Notes under the pieces: model-generated
What the model was told of the DNA's origin: nothing
What the model saw: only the letters and a program-made list of their open reading frames with translations
Database searches by the model: none
Part shown: piece after piece, positions 11,340 through 23,260 of the stretch
How the letters are laid out: each line of letters opens with the position of its first letter
Position numbering within the stretch: the first letter of the stretch is position 1
Made by a program: the position numbers and the translations under genes
Origin: Elmis aenea
Lineage: Eukaryota; Arthropoda; Insecta; Coleoptera; Elmidae
Reading direction: 5' to 3'
NCBI GenBank assembly: GCA_947652605.1
Contig: OX393581.1
Location: 29,940,788-30,004,787, forward strand
DNA length: 64,000 bases

Positions 11340-12220
11340 TAGGGTTTGTCGGTTTTTAAAAATCGGTTTTGAAAAACCGGTTTTGTTGAAAAAAATTATG
11401 TATTCGAAAAACCGGTTTTTTTAACTAAAAAACCGGTTTTTAAGCCTAGATTTAACACGTAAAAAATAAATATCTACATAAAAATCTGTACACTTCTGCT
11501 TCATTTGCAAAATCCAAAAAACATTGTTACAAAAAAATCAAACGTATTTCCGCTGGCTTCAAGAACCGATGGATATAGCCAAGTTATCGGAAAAAATATT
11601 ATCTAGAATTTACCCAAATTCTGCTATAGAATTGGAAACAAATTTCGATGAAGATGAAGATATTATTAAGGGTTTTTGGATTTGCTGTTTTTGTTAAAGG
11701 TTCCTCGATAAATCTAAGAATTGATTTCTCCATCTCTTCTTTCAAGACATTGTTTTTTTCATTAAAGGCAGAATTTGCAGTATTTGAATCAACTAATAAA
11801 AGAATAAAGAATTTGGGCACACTGTTTGAAGCTTTAAAAACAGTAAGACTCAGCTCAATAGTCAGCGAACCAGTGTTTTCTGTATCTGGTAATTTTGTAT
11901 CTCAAATACGAACCAGATTAAGTCATGATTCCGTAAATGTTTTGTGTTTTTAAAATCATGTTTTCTAAAGAAAAAAGCAAATTAAAAAAATGCTATTTAT
12001 GGTTTGTTGGAAGTTTAAAATTTTATTTTTATTTGTTATCTTATTATTTGGTTTTATTTGAAATTTGTTTTATATTTTATAAAATTATGAAATATAAATT
12101 ATTTTATTACGTTTCAATTGTTTTTTTAAAACTATTCAAAAACCGGTTTTAACCGGTTTTTTTGGAAAAACTGGTATTCGAAAACCGGTTTTTCAAAAGT
12201 CGGTTTTTGTATAAACCCTA
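11340..12220 (+). mobile_element. hAT element nested within a hAT, TSD GTCACGGT
   Basis: Exact 8-bp duplications GTCACGGT lie at 11332-11339 and 12221-12228. The ends are TAGGGTTTGTCGGTTTTT on the left and, inverted, TAGGGTTTATACAAAAACCG on the right. Subterminal AAAAACCGGTTTT motifs recur at both ends. The 881-bp body carries the C-terminal part of a plus-strand transposase. The target site is in the subterminal repeat zone of the older element 10710-12310, so it is the youngest layer there. Confidence 0.9.
11648..11953 (+). pseudogene. hAT transposase C-terminal domain
   Basis: 101-codon ORF whose last third is decisive: IVSEPVFSVSGNFVSQIRTR followed by LSHDSVNVLCF. This is the hAT dimerisation core (ER-V-FS-x-x-G-x-x-x-x-x-x-RxRLxxxxVxxLxF), with the usual ERVF arginine replaced by proline. 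ESTNKRIKNLGTLFEALKTV upstream fits the linker before it. The N-terminal BED finger and the catalytic core are absent from the 881-bp element, so it is an internal-deletion derivative. The overlapping minus-strand ORF 11599-11820 is a shadow. Confidence 0.72.
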
Positions 12221-12430
12221 GTCACGGTCATTTAAAATCATTGTGACGTGACGTCATGACCGTCATGACAAACTGTCATGACGCGGTCATATGACACACT
12301 CACATCACTGGTTTTAGATCATGCACAAACTATTATTAACAAAAAAAAACAACAACCGAGAAATCGATAATAAAAAACTTTTCCATTTGTTGCAGACATT
12401 TTGAATGACGCTGTATAATACCGCATAAAA

Positions 12431-15118
12431 CATCTTTTTGTATTAAGTACGAAAAAAGTTATAAATCTCAGTTGGTTTTTAATTTTTTAAGGATGCTAGA
12501 GAATTTATGTGTTCTAAAGTATGGCCTTTACTATGCAAAGCTGTATGTCATGCGCTAAATGTCATTTTAAAACTTATAAAAATTAGGTTACTTAACTTCA
12601 TTTAGAGAATCTTAAAAGGAGATGTGTTCTGCGAAATTGTTATTTATATAAATTTTCGGTTGAATTTTGTACACATTTAAGGATGCGTTTTTTTTTTACT
12701 TCTGAAATAAATTAGTTTTTATAAAAATAGAGACTAGTGTATTTTGTGCAGAATGCAGATCGCAGCTTGTTGTTGCTAACTTCAATCGTTAATAGACAAA
12801 CAATACAGTATAAACTATGAAGTATAGTGTATTGTAGGTGAACAAACAATGCCGTAACCAGTTCTTGTTCATAAACCTGGCTTAAACGTTATAATCTAAC
12901 GGGCATAACCATAATGGCTTAATTGTTACTTACGAGAGTGCTGTGGTCCTTTATCCGAAAATAATTACAAGCTGAAAATGTTTTTGCTTATCTCAACAAT
13001 CGTATCAGAATGCACGGAGCCATTTATGCCGTGATTTTAATCCACACTAAATTAACCGCTTTGCTACGGATTACCGATGAATCGTGTTATTCGGAAACCT
13101 CAACGTGCTGTGAATTAATTTATTGTTGATAGGCCGCCAATGCGTGTATTGATGCTTGCTCCGTAACATGCACAATATATCAGTACATAACAATAACCAG
13201 ACACATCGGGTAAATGACATTAAATTAATTAAGCAACCCCGAAGCTATAAATAAAACGTTATGAAGTGCCGGTAACGACGGAATAATTTAGCTAACTTCA
13301 TTGGTTACGCCGTATTGGATTCATTTGATTCATCTAATTTAATCTTCCCCGTTTTGTTTTGCTACATAATTCTTGTGAAAATTAGTCGAACACGCAATTT
13401 ATATTGACTCTTTACGACCTTTAACGCTAATTGTGGTTGCATTCGAGGTTTAGGGAAAGAAGATAAATATTTGCTTATAAACGAAAATTGTAAAATAGAT
13501 TTAAATGGTAAAAGCTTTGTACTTATTTTCACTTCTAATTTGTGACAATTAATTTATGTTTAGGACTTAAAATAATGTTTGCAAGGCGGTTAAAAACATT
13601 TTTGTCTAACTATCATGATTACACATTTGCTTAACTTAACAAAACATTTAGGGGAAGTATGGTTAAAACGAGATACTACTTAACGTTTTGAGCCATTATT
13701 TTAAAGTGTTGTGAAATATTTAAACTCAAGTTTCGGTTAAGGCATGCAATGTTGATAATTCTATAAAATATGGGACAGCAAAAAATATATATGAAATAAA
13801 GCATAAGTAATTAAAAAAAAGCTTAATTTTAATTTTAAATTTTAAAAACTTTCACTTTTCATGGGCATTTAGACATTGTACTTTAAAAAATCAAACTAAA
13901 ATTGAAAATGTTTCTTTGTTTTTTCAGTGCCCCCAAACGTAGTCGGTGCGCTTAACCTACACAGAATATTTTCTTTTTCAACACAGTCTTTATCTCTGTT
14001 TTTAGAGAAAGAAAATCTAAAGTCGGAAGTCTTTTTCAGAAAATTTACCTGATTATCATCATTGTCCCACAATGCACCATGTGATCAATTTTTAAAAGCA
14101 ACGATTTAATGAAAAACTTGTATGATTATTTTAAGTTTTAACATTGTACATACATACATTTAATATACTGTAAGGTACACCTACGCCAAATTTTCTAATT
14201 GTTGTTAAATAAATAAAAAAGTTGTAGCACATAAACTGAATAACCACAAAAAAACAATGCGCAGTTACCAAACATGCCTCACATGTGCAAGTCACTATGA
14301 CATTGTTTACGACACATACTGTAGACAGGATATAATGGGACTGCTTAACCGCTATTTTGATGTAAACAAACTTCAAGTACGGGGTAATAGATTGCCAAAA
14401 TCTCTGTTGTCCCCCTATATACCATGTCCCAGTATATACCATCTTCCCCTACACTAACTCCCATATTACCCTCAACAACAAATGTCTAGAAATAAAGCTA
14501 AACGTTGAATTCGCTGACAGTGCATGGCTTGTCTATACATGCGGTTATGTAAAATAAAAAATATTTACGATCAGTCAACACAGGCACAGCACTTACCTTT
14601 TTGAGTCGAATAATCAAGAAAATACACTTTGTAATGTTGTCACTGTGTATGCTCACAACACAACTCTATAAACTTTCTCGCTACATCACGGCAACCTATA
14701 AGATGTTTTACATAAGTTTTAAATAGGTATATGGCGTTTATGCAAGGAAGAATAATTAAAGTATCCCATTTTATCTGACCATCCCATTTTAGCCACCGTT
14801 CCCCCACCGAGTTTTTTGTGTTCCACTAATTCTAATAATTATACACGTTCACAACTTCGCGCTGCTTCAAAAATAGAAAAATTGAAAGAAAATTTGTGTA
14901 AAAAAGTGCAAAAAGAAAAAAGGAGAGTCCATAATTTAAAGATTTTTAGTATCATCAAAAATAGTTATTGTCACGCTCGAAAAATTTTATGTTTTAATAA
15001 AAATTTTAAATCATATGTTAATAAACTTTGTTTTTTCTTTTACAAAACTTACGCATAAAATATTATAAAGTGCTTAAACACAATTTTATAATATTTATAA
15101 AATGAAAAGCCAAAAAAA
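12431..15118. other. Repeat-poor stretch; possible cis-regulatory block 12860-13400
   Basis: No terminal repeats or recognisable coding sequence. About 12860-13400 has a more even base composition than its surroundings and contains many TAATTA-type cores (for example TTAAATTAATTAAG near 13220), which is compatible with a conserved non-coding enhancer in an insect intron. That is only an inference. At 13904-13927 there is a good acceptor-like pyrimidine tract ending TTTTTTCAG, but no donor pairs with it. ORFs at 14131-14457 and 14816-15058 show no domain. Confidence 0.3.
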
Positions 15119-15868
15119 TACTCCTTTACATATAGTCATGGCCAACTAGGGTATCCATTAGAAAAAAATGTAAGTTTACTCCATATCTCGAAAATCAAGG
15201 TGGCTAAAAAAAATACTTTTGTTTTCAAATTATGCATAAAAATCTGTATAATAAACCTATATAACATTATGTTCACCAATAATAATTTTTAACGTGTTTG
15301 TGCTGTTTTGTATCGTCATAAATATTGTTAATAACAATTTTTAACATGTTTCTTTAAATTTAAAATTAAGCTAATCTTCAAGTACATGTATTAGAATTAG
15401 TTTTTTCGTGATTGTTTTCATTAAATGTGTATTTTCGAAACCAACAAATTAATCCATAAATTTAACAAATTTCAACATATATTTTTCCACAATTTTAAAC
15501 AATTTCTTTCATCCTTGTTCAAATAAAACATCCCTGAAGATGCCGATAAAAATAATCGTGCGAAACATGTAGGATATTTTATAAAATAATTAACTTCATT
15601 AAGGAATAAACCTGTTTTAAAACCAGAAAACCTTCGTTTTAATTATGTTCTTATTTAATAAATAAAGAAGTTATGACAAATTTTCAAAAATTATGAAATT
15701 TCATTTTTCGTCTGTATTGCCAAAACGGAATCCGATAGAAAAAATCTGATTGCATATGCGTTATTTTCCCGAAAAAATAACCCAAGAGACCGTAATCAGA
15801 TTTTTGCTATCTATCGGGGTAACCGAGATAGGTACACCGTAAAACATTCGAATTTGGTCCACCCTGTA
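15119..15868. repeat. Mariner-type foldback copy ending GGTCCACCCTGTA
   Basis: The right end GGTCCACCCTGTA (to 15868) and the ~200 bases before it match the inverse of the left end of the element 28367-29511, sharing TCGAATGTTTTACGG, ATACAGACGAAAAA and AACTTCTTTATTT blocks. At 15119-15175 the sequence ACTCC..ACATA..TCATG..CCAACT..GG.. matches about 29145-29200. The left terminus is not recognisable. A GAAGATGCCGATAAAAATAA segment at 15536, followed by GCGAAACATGTAGG, resembles a motif frequent in insect dispersed repeats. Confidence 0.6.
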
Positions 15869-17075
15869 CATTAAATGACAAATTTACTGCCTTATAAATG
15901 AAGAAATATTTCTCGAAAATATCAACAATAAAGATACCAAAATATTTATATAACTGCAGTCATTAGTAATTAACTTGCACTATTCTATGTTAAAAAAAAA
16001 TTGAGTAATGTTTTCATAACATACATTAAAATTTTGAAATTTTAAGCAATGCATGTAGCTTGTATCGCCATTTAATAATGTATAGAGTTTATTGTAATTA
16101 AATCTGAAAATAAACTACACACCGTGTGTTTCGGTTGCCGAAGCAATTTTTTTAAAATGCATTTATTAACCTGTTCAATTTCTCAAATCAAAATAATACT
16201 AATAGACCTGTCTTTTGTTTTAATATCTGTATTTATATTATATATAAACAGCTTGTAGAAGTAGCACGCCGTTAATAAATCGATTTTTTAAATTAATAAA
16301 TATAAAATATATACATTTATCATGCAAGTAGCTTAATTAAAATATCCACATTTTTTATTTTGGCTATACTCCTTCAAGATGTTTGTAAACACTGGGGGGT
16401 CGCTCCTAAAAATAATTGGATTGTTTTTGTTATTGAGTTTTGGGCTGTGTTGCTTTATATCCATGACAACGGTAAAAATTGTTGTTGCAGAACCTTGTAT
16501 GTTGAATGTTGCACACCTTTCGTAATATAATCGCGCATGTATAATTGGGTATATTCATAAATTTCTTCATTTTCTCGTAAATTGAAGAACAATATTTTAT
16601 AGCATGCATATGCACACAATGAAGTATGTGTAAAGGTAAGGTTTAAAAGGAGTGTTGTAGAATTTATGTATGTTTGCTAAACAAACATAGGTACATATGT
16701 TATTTTGCTGTAATTAATTAGTTGTAATTTTTTATGTAATTGTGTATGGGTTATAGGTTGCAAAAATGTTTAGCGATGAGATAAAATTAAATGATGAATA
16801 TCGAACTTAACTTAGCTTTTTTCTGTAAACTCAGTTATTTATTGCTTTTTAATTCAGACACTCGAAGCGATGAAGCCGAATTATAAATTGACTTAGGGAC
16901 TTGGCGTTTGTTTAAAATAAGGTTTCATTCGAACCATTTAATTGCGCAAAAAACTCATGCGTAAAGCAATAGACTTTATAAAAGTAGAGAGTGTTTTTTT
17001 AAATGGCATTATTTGCTTCCACCAATTTGTTTTCGTGAGTTTTAGTATTGCATCGTGCATCCCACCCTTTCTCTG
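15869..17075. other. No gene or element recognised
   Basis: AT-rich DNA with only short ORFs (16430-16615, and the start of 16942-17229). Nothing that can be supported beyond that. Confidence 0.35.
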
Positions 17076-17172
17076 TCGACATATCATATGTTTAAAACTT
17101 CATTTATCTAAAATCAAAAAAAGGGGTGTACCACACTTCATTTACACCCGGTATACTGTTACTTTAAAACCT
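17076..17172 (+). repeat. Fragment of the TACACCCGGTATA repeat family
   Basis: TTTATCTAAAATCAAAAAAA followed by GGGGTGTACC and TTTACACCCGGTATACTG matches, in inverse orientation, 32019-32105 (TATACCGGGTGTAACTG..., TTAGTTTTGAATTTAGACAA). Both translate to a similar chance peptide (YTRY). Only this part of the family is preserved. Confidence 0.5.
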
Positions 17173-17546
17173 GATATCTATACCTACAAATTTTCCAGCG
17201 ATAAACGAACTGATAGATCAACAGACTAAAAAATAAAGTTAGGGTAGGAGTTGGTTCCTCACACCATAACAAAAACAAACAGACAAAATAACTTGTAAAA
17301 TTTCATTGCAATTTTACTATGCATACATAATAATAAACGTATTTAACATGATTTCAGTTTAATAATAAATACAGTATTCTGTTTTCAAGAAATTTATATA
17401 AAAGATTTTTAGGAAAAGTAATTTAATTATTTATTTTAATAATAAATTGACAGTGGTAAAAGATTTTATTTTCATTGCCGAATAGTACATGAAATTAGAG
17501 TAGAATTTTTTATGCCTTTAAATTTTGTAAATCCTAAAGAAGATTG

Positions 17547-17962
17547 TACAGGGTTCAAACTTAGATTTTTTGAGACCGTTTCAGAACGGTTTTCAAAAAT
17601 ATTCTATCATTTCCGGTTTTTGAGTTATTGGACGAAAGTGTTTTTTTTTTTGGTCATATTAATAATGTGTCATATATCCGTTATTGTTGTAAATATCTAA
17701 AACATTGATTATTTTTAGATATTTTTATGTAAAATTCGATGATACTTAAAAAAAAGTTTACGCTCGCCTTTAAAAAGTTATGACACAAACTTACCTTTTT
17801 TTAAATGGAAGCTATAGTTGGCTATGGCCTATTTACATCCCTTATTTTTTTTTCTCTTTTCAAATATATAAGGGTTGTAGTTATTTTCAATAATACGCAA
17901 GTTACGAAGGTTTTTTTTTTTAAGAAGAACGTAGTAGGCTGTGAAAACAAAAAAACAACAGG
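17547..17962. repeat. Foldback-family core, interrupted on its right by a hAT
   Basis: Begins TACAGGGTTCAAACTTAGA. The block from about 17590 to 17740 (CATTTCCGGTTTTTGAGTTA, GTGTCATAT.TCCGTTATTG, TTTTTAGATATTTTTATGTA) is the same core seen at 48040-48190, inverted at 48460-48650, and at 36405-36560. The second part, including GCTATAGTTGGCTATGGCC and CAATAATACGCAAGTTACGA, matches the inverse of 48290-48425. The hAT 17971-18992 interrupts it, so its right terminus is displaced or lost. Confidence 0.65.
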
Positions 17963-17970
17963 TTCTAGAC

Positions 17971-18992
17971 CAGGGGTGGCCAACCCAAATGATCTTGCGG
18001 GCCACTTTGGAAATGCATCATAACTCCGCGGGCCACATATAAAATTATATATCCCCATATTAGATTTAGATACACTATATGTAGACATTTTTTTGGAGTG
18101 GAAAATTGAAACATAATGAGTTATTATTGTTGTGTTTACTATTATTCTTACATGTAAACATAGATTATATAATAATAATGATACTAAACGTACATTGTAA
18201 AGAAATATATAACACTAAAAATTAAATATAAATGAAATTTAAAAAAATGAAATCATTAAAAAATATTTATTTTACTAGTGCGATATTTGTTTCTCCACTC
18301 TTTCACTTAGCTTTTGCAAATCGATCTCAATTTGGGTATTTGCACATCGTAATTGGTGTTGCAGGTTAGCGTCCGTTATGTTTGAGCGTGTTTTGTGTTT
18401 GGTCAATTTCATTTTCGAAAAAAACGATTCGCAGGTGTAAGTTGAACCAAAAGCGCTAACATTTTTTTGTGCCAGATTTCTCGAATTGGAAAATTTCTCT
18501 TTTATAAAAATCTATTTTTGATTGTGAGGTTTCAAAAATGTGTTTTAATTCAATATTGCACTGCAAGTCAACCAGTTCCATTTGGAGATATTCTGAGGCC
18601 GACTCGATTTCAACATGAAAGGGAGATGAATATTTTTCAAAAATGTTGTTGTATTTATCTAACTCTAAATTACTGAATCGGCTTTCAAAAGCAGCTGTAA
18701 GTTTTCTTATTTCTTTTGCATATTTGATGTAATTGTTACATTTTGATTTCTTAAATTCTTTCAACAATGGAAAGTGGTGAGCGTTATTACTTTTCAATTG
18801 GGATTAAAATAACAACAATTTCTTAATTTTTGAAAATATGGATGCACAAATAAAGTATTTTTTTAATACATTGGTTTTCACTACTTTGGCCATTATAAAA
18901 TAAATATATTTTGTAAAAGTGTGATGAATCTCGCGGGCCGGAAAAATGTCCAAGGCGCATGCGGCCCGCGGGCCGCGGGTTGGCCACCCCTG
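17971..18992 (-). mobile_element. hAT element (CAGGGGTGGCCAACC ends), TSD TTCTAGAC
   Basis: CAGGGGTGGCCAACCC at the left end is repeated inverted at the right (GGGTTGGCCACCCCTG), both followed by GCGGGCC-rich subterminal DNA. Exact 8-bp duplications TTCTAGAC lie at 17963-17970 and 18993-19000. These ends are typical of the Charlie-like branch of hAT elements. The 1022-bp body keeps the C-terminal half of a minus-strand transposase. The N-terminal and catalytic parts are deleted. Confidence 0.92.
18275..18797 (-). pseudogene. hAT (Charlie/GTF2IRD2-like) transposase C-terminal half, frameshifted
   Basis: The first frame, 18797-18456 (113 codons), contains HFPLLKEFKKSKCNNYIKYA, ESRFSNLELDKYNNIFEKYS and SEYLQMELVDLQCNIELK. 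These follow the order known from GTF2IRD2/ZBED-type domesticated hAT transposases: FPxL, then xxRFxD, then xxxPF, then QMELIxLQ. Just past a run of seven A's near 18458-18464 the match moves by one frame. It continues as SAFGSTYTCESFFSKMKLTK, then NITDANLQHQLRCA, to a stop at 18275. FGSTYxCExxFSxMK is the dimerisation-domain core. One indel in the A run therefore breaks an otherwise well preserved ~170-residue C-terminus. Confidence 0.85.
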
Positions 18993-19000
18993 TTCTAGAC

Positions 19001-22000
19001 CATATTATTGTGGACAATCTAGTTTTATTCTTTCTATGTATTTAGTGCGTTTGTCTAACCTAACAATATAAGGCATAAGGCAGTGATAGGTAATTAAATA
19101 TATCAAAAATTTAAAATTGGTAGACAAGCCGTAGGCAAGTTCTGAAAGCATACGAGTGCAGTAAAGACACTTTACGGGTATGTTACGAACAATATTATTT
19201 CTGAGTCCGCCACTGACACCAAAATCACTATCGTCGCCATATCCATAATTAAACAATAACTTAACAAACTACAGGTGAAAACTCGCTTGGTGGTATAATG
19301 GCGCTTGTTTGACAGCGCAAATCATCAAAATAACTCATCACTTTCGGGCCCAAGCCTGTTAAGACAACTCATTACCACGGCAACCAGTTACTTTCTGGCC
19401 TAGGCCAGTAAAGATATATTTTCCAGTCTAAAAGTTGATCGGAAACAACTGATTTTCTGGACGGATGCAGAAAAATGTAATTTTTTTATTGATTGTAAAC
19501 CTTAAACCGCAGGTAAAATGAAGTTGCTTAAATTAAGTGACGTATTAATGTATATTAATATCTTTCATGCTCTATTCATGTTGCATTTGTTTTTAGATCA
19601 AACAAGTCGACGTCTAAAAACATTTGAACGACAAATGTTTTATTTAGTACGAACCTTTTTTTAAAAGTTTATTGAAGCTAATTTTATTTATTACAATATA
19701 TTAAAATGTTGACGCCTATTGACCCTATTAGACTGTAGGTATGTGGCATAGGTAAATAAATAAATGAACATCGTTACGTTGAACTTTTCCTTGTAGATAG
19801 GGATCTACTCATCGCAATGTGACGTCACATAGTAATAAAAAATGCAGGTCATAACGAAGAAAGTTTTTAATTATGACCTTGTAAAGTGAACATGATACTT
19901 TATTTTCACCAAATTTGTCTTTGGTTTGGAACATATTGTAAATGTAATGTAAATTAATGGCTTGTATTTATGAATTTTTAAAATTGCGGTTATGACTGAT
20001 TGGGCTTTTAAAATGATTCACATTAATGTATGTTTAAAAAAGCGGGTAAAGATACATTTGCTTAGTATTTGTGTTAATATAATTATATTTATTGGATCCA
20101 ATGTGCAATATAACGCGTGAGTTTGTAGTGATTATAATATTTTTTTTACTGCTGGTAGCGGTAAAATGACCCTGACCGACGTATTTGGAATTTTTCATTA
20201 AATAAGCAAGGAACTTGCCAAATTTGACTTTTATTGTTACTGTAATTTATATTCATTGTACCTTTATTCGAGTTCTAAAGAATGTAGGTAGATGATATTG
20301 TAATTTGCAATTAACGTATTGTTAGAAGATTGGAATTTCCCATTTCACAATAATTATGTTTTTTATTACTTAGAATACAGCAGTTGCGTTTTATAGGCAA
20401 ACTAAAAATGCTTATTTTGGTTTAATTTTAATTTTAGAGCATTTGAAATATGGCGCTGTTTTACTACAGTAATACGTTATGTAATATGTAATACGTTAAT
20501 GTGCACACAATTGCCGGTAACTGCTCTGTATACATTTTAAAAGCTAAATACACGCATTATCTACTCAGTTAATGAGAAAAGTATAATGACAATAAAGAAA
20601 CACCCCCACAAGAGTGGTTAAAATTCATGTTTCGCAAATGTTAACGTTCTCATTTCTTTACAATTAAAAAATCTAAAAGCATCGATTGGGGCTCAAGAAA
20701 TAACGATTCAGTTGTGGTTTACATTTCGGCGTAAAGTGTTGAAGTGAAGTGAAGAAGGTGGTGAACATTTTCAACATCTGTATATTATTATAAAAAATGA
20801 ATTAGATTTGTTTCTGTTTTCTTAACAACGTGTTTTTGGTTTTGAGTTTATAAGTTAGCTTACAATTAGTGTCAATGTTATAAAATTAATCTAAGACCTA
20901 CGTCAAATTGTTGTTGAAAAGTCAAAGCCAACTTGATACCATTTGAACATCTTTGCCTATATTGCTTTAATGCCAATATTTAAATGAAAATTGCTTGCTT
21001 TGTTAAAAACTCAATATTATTAAAGTATAAGTTTAATTTGTAAGAATGTTGTCGGTGTCTTTTAATCGTTGAATCTTTAATGGTCTTGTACGTATTAAAT
21101 TTACCCAAGTAAAGTGTTAAAAAGTGAAACTGTAAACTAAACAATTTAATAAGTTAAAATTATGAGGTTGAAAATGTGGAACTATCATTAAACAGTTGTT
21201 CTTGGAACGTAAAGGTGTTTGATTACGAGCTTCTTTAAGCAATAATTTTCTAGAAATGGCTTCAGGGATTTTTTATTGATAAGACCGCTACGTTTACGCA
21301 GTTTATTCACACAGTAAACCTTCAACTGCATGTTATTGCTAGAATAATAGATATTTTAAGTAGCTACAACACCATTTACTTCGTATGAAGTTGTTTTTAT
21401 ATGGTAACATCTGGTTTTCTAACGTAACTCTAATTACCACTATCATAAAATCTATGGCGTTAATGTGGGTAATATTTGTTGTGGTACAAAATTTAACATA
21501 ATTAACATATAGCTTGATGTGCAATCAGCAAAGTGTTTAATTGTTATTAACGTTTCGACATGGCTGTCTGCGTTATATACAGATATAAAATAGCGGCCCA
21601 CCAATTTCGTTGACCTACATGTGCCATTCAAGGCTGACGTTCTCTCCGATTCACAAACATTCGCGGTATAGCGTGACGCAAATTAGAACATTGTTTTACG
21701 TACTACTATCAAATATCTAGCTACAGATTATTAAGGGCTCATTAAAGGACTCGATAAATATTCTCCGCGATGTATGACTACAGTCATTTTAATATTAATA
21801 ATAGACGACGGAAGGTAAGGACGATGAGTCGACTTAACTAAAGTCATAGGAATCGGAAGAAACGCGTGAAGAAGGTCATGGGTCACTTGACAAAACTGGT
21901 ATTGCTGGACAACTACTTCGGTTGTAATTCAAGTATTGCAGTAAAAGTGACCATAGTGAACGTTAAATTTACGGCATTTAATTAATATCAATTTAATTAA

Positions 22001-22510
22001 AAGAAATATCGCGATGTTAGGTTTCACACCTCACTAAACAGGATTTCCATAACTTAAGAGAGACTATTATCAACTCTTTTTGTAGGTAAAGTGGTAACGT
22101 TGGTTAAATTGATTGTTTTATTTAAAATATATTTAGTGTATTTTTCTTTTCTTTCTTGGTTTATTTCTGTACTACTTTACGACACTCGCACTATTTTTTC
22201 AGTACATTAGTTTTTTGTAAAATAAAAAATACTTAAAAAAACGGTTAATATTATTAACAGACGTTTTATACGTAAGTATCTACTGGTAAATAAGCGAATC
22301 TGTTACAAATTCAATTTTGATAGCCAAAAAAACATCGTATTTTCAATATGTAACGACGTCTTAAAGAGTTCTTTAAATTCAGATTATAAAGGCTAGCTAT
22401 ACATGATTCATTATAATGAAGGTTCGAATTCACGTATAAATGAGCCAAAAAGTTTGATGCATTTTTTTCATAAGAATATATACAGAAAATGGGTATATTG
22501 TGCGTTTAGT
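19001..22510. other. Repeat-poor stretch with small palindromic block
   Basis: No paired termini. At 19340-19420 two imperfect copies of a unit reading ACTCAT.AC..(T)C.GGCC...CC.GT(T)AAGA lie in tandem, and the second includes the perfect palindrome CTGGCCTAGGCCAG. About 21580-21960 is better balanced in base composition and could be a conserved non-coding block. The minus ORF 19005-19256 (83 codons) and others show no domain. Confidence 0.3.
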
Positions 22511-22514
22511 CCAA

Positions 22515-22622
22515 ATTTCGATATCGAATATCGATATCGAAATTATATCGATATATCGATACATCGATATATCGGAATATCGGTATGTCGGAATATCGAT
22601 ATATCGAAATTTCGATATAAAA
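22515..22622. repeat. ATATCGAT-type tandem repeat
   Basis: About a hundred bases made of degenerate overlapping units of ATATCGATATCGA and its variants (TATCGGAATATCGG). The unit is itself palindromic, so both strands look alike; ORFs through it are spurious. TATCGATA is the core recognised by the insect DREF and BEAF-32 proteins, so clusters of it can act as promoter or boundary sites. Here microsatellite slippage is the simpler origin. It is followed by an odd purine-rich AAAAAAGTCGG..AAAAAAAG stretch. Confidence 0.7.
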
Positions 22623-23260
22623 GCGGCGCGAAGCTAAAAAAAGTCGGTAAAAAAGTAAAAAAAGAGACTGGTGACCTAAAATGTTGATATATCGGCATAT
22701 TAAAAATAACCCGGTCCTTATCAGGGCCAAAATATTTTTCATACAATTGAGTTTGATCGTTAACAAAGTCATAATAAAACCAATTGATAAAGTATTAGGT
22801 ACGCGAGAAAAACGCTGATTAAAAAAAATAATAACTGACCTGTCTTATGTTTAAATTTATAAAAAGGTTAGGGTTGGGTTCGTTTCCGGTTAAACCAAAA
22901 ATCGTATTGTAAACACGCAAAAAATAGTTTATATGATTTAGTATTTGCCATCACACTCGTCCAACAAAAAAATGAATAAATAATTTAAAAAAATCTTAAT
23001 TTAAAAGTAAGAATGGTAAAATTCGTTAACAAAAATGTCAAAAATTTGTACGGAAAAGATAGATTTAAAACTTTCTTGTTGTTTTTCTTTCAATTGTTTA
23101 AAATAACACTGTCTACCTTCATAGCCTACTTGTAAATATTACGTTGCGCTAATAATTAACAATAAAATCGCGATATCTCGGAAAATATCAATTTTAGGTA
23201 ATAAACAGTATTAATGTTTTCGAAAGAGAATTAAATTTTCTATAAGAATGAGTAAAAATA
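22623..23260. other. No gene; diverged MITE-like fragment
   Basis: At 22868-22910 GGGTTCGTTTCCGGTTAAACC resembles the interior of the MITE at 23572-23759 (GGTCCGTTTCCGGTTGAACC), suggesting an old relative without ends. Nothing else is seen. Confidence 0.35.

Larger units (their letters stand above)
10710..12310 (-). mobile_element. hAT element (CAGTGATGTG ends) with BED zinc finger ORF
   Basis: Identical duplications GTTTTAGA lie at 10702-10709 and 12311-12318. Terminal CAGTGATGTGA is repeated inverted as CACATCACTG at the right end. Subterminal DNA is full of TGACGTCATGACCGTCATGA palindromic motifs on both sides. The body holds the N-terminal part of a minus-strand transposase (10975-11178). 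A second hAT (11340-12220) is inserted inside it. The rest of the transposase is deleted. Confidence 0.9.
10601..12430. repeat. Host repeat unit, copy 2, split by nested hAT elements
   Basis: The left part 10601-10709 and right part 12319-12430 together match copy 1 at 9383-9565: TAACTCTTGAAACAAGGGCA, AAATCTAGTGTCATTTGAAT, then after the insertion GAGAAATCGATAATAAAAAA and TTGTTGCAGACA. The junction is exactly the GTTTTAGA duplication of the inserted hAT. Copy 1 has AGTTTTCTCA at the equivalent place, consistent with the pre-insertion state. Confidence 0.65.

Noticed and set aside
13928..14052. Exon after TTTTTTCAG, 40 open codons beginning PPNVVGALN
   Set aside because: The acceptor is good and a VPPN-type start is tempting (immunoglobulin-domain proteins), but the rest does not look like such a domain and no donor pairs with it.
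19262..19330. tRNA-like start (TTGGTGGTATAATGGCGC)
   Set aside because: No B box or cloverleaf could be built downstream.
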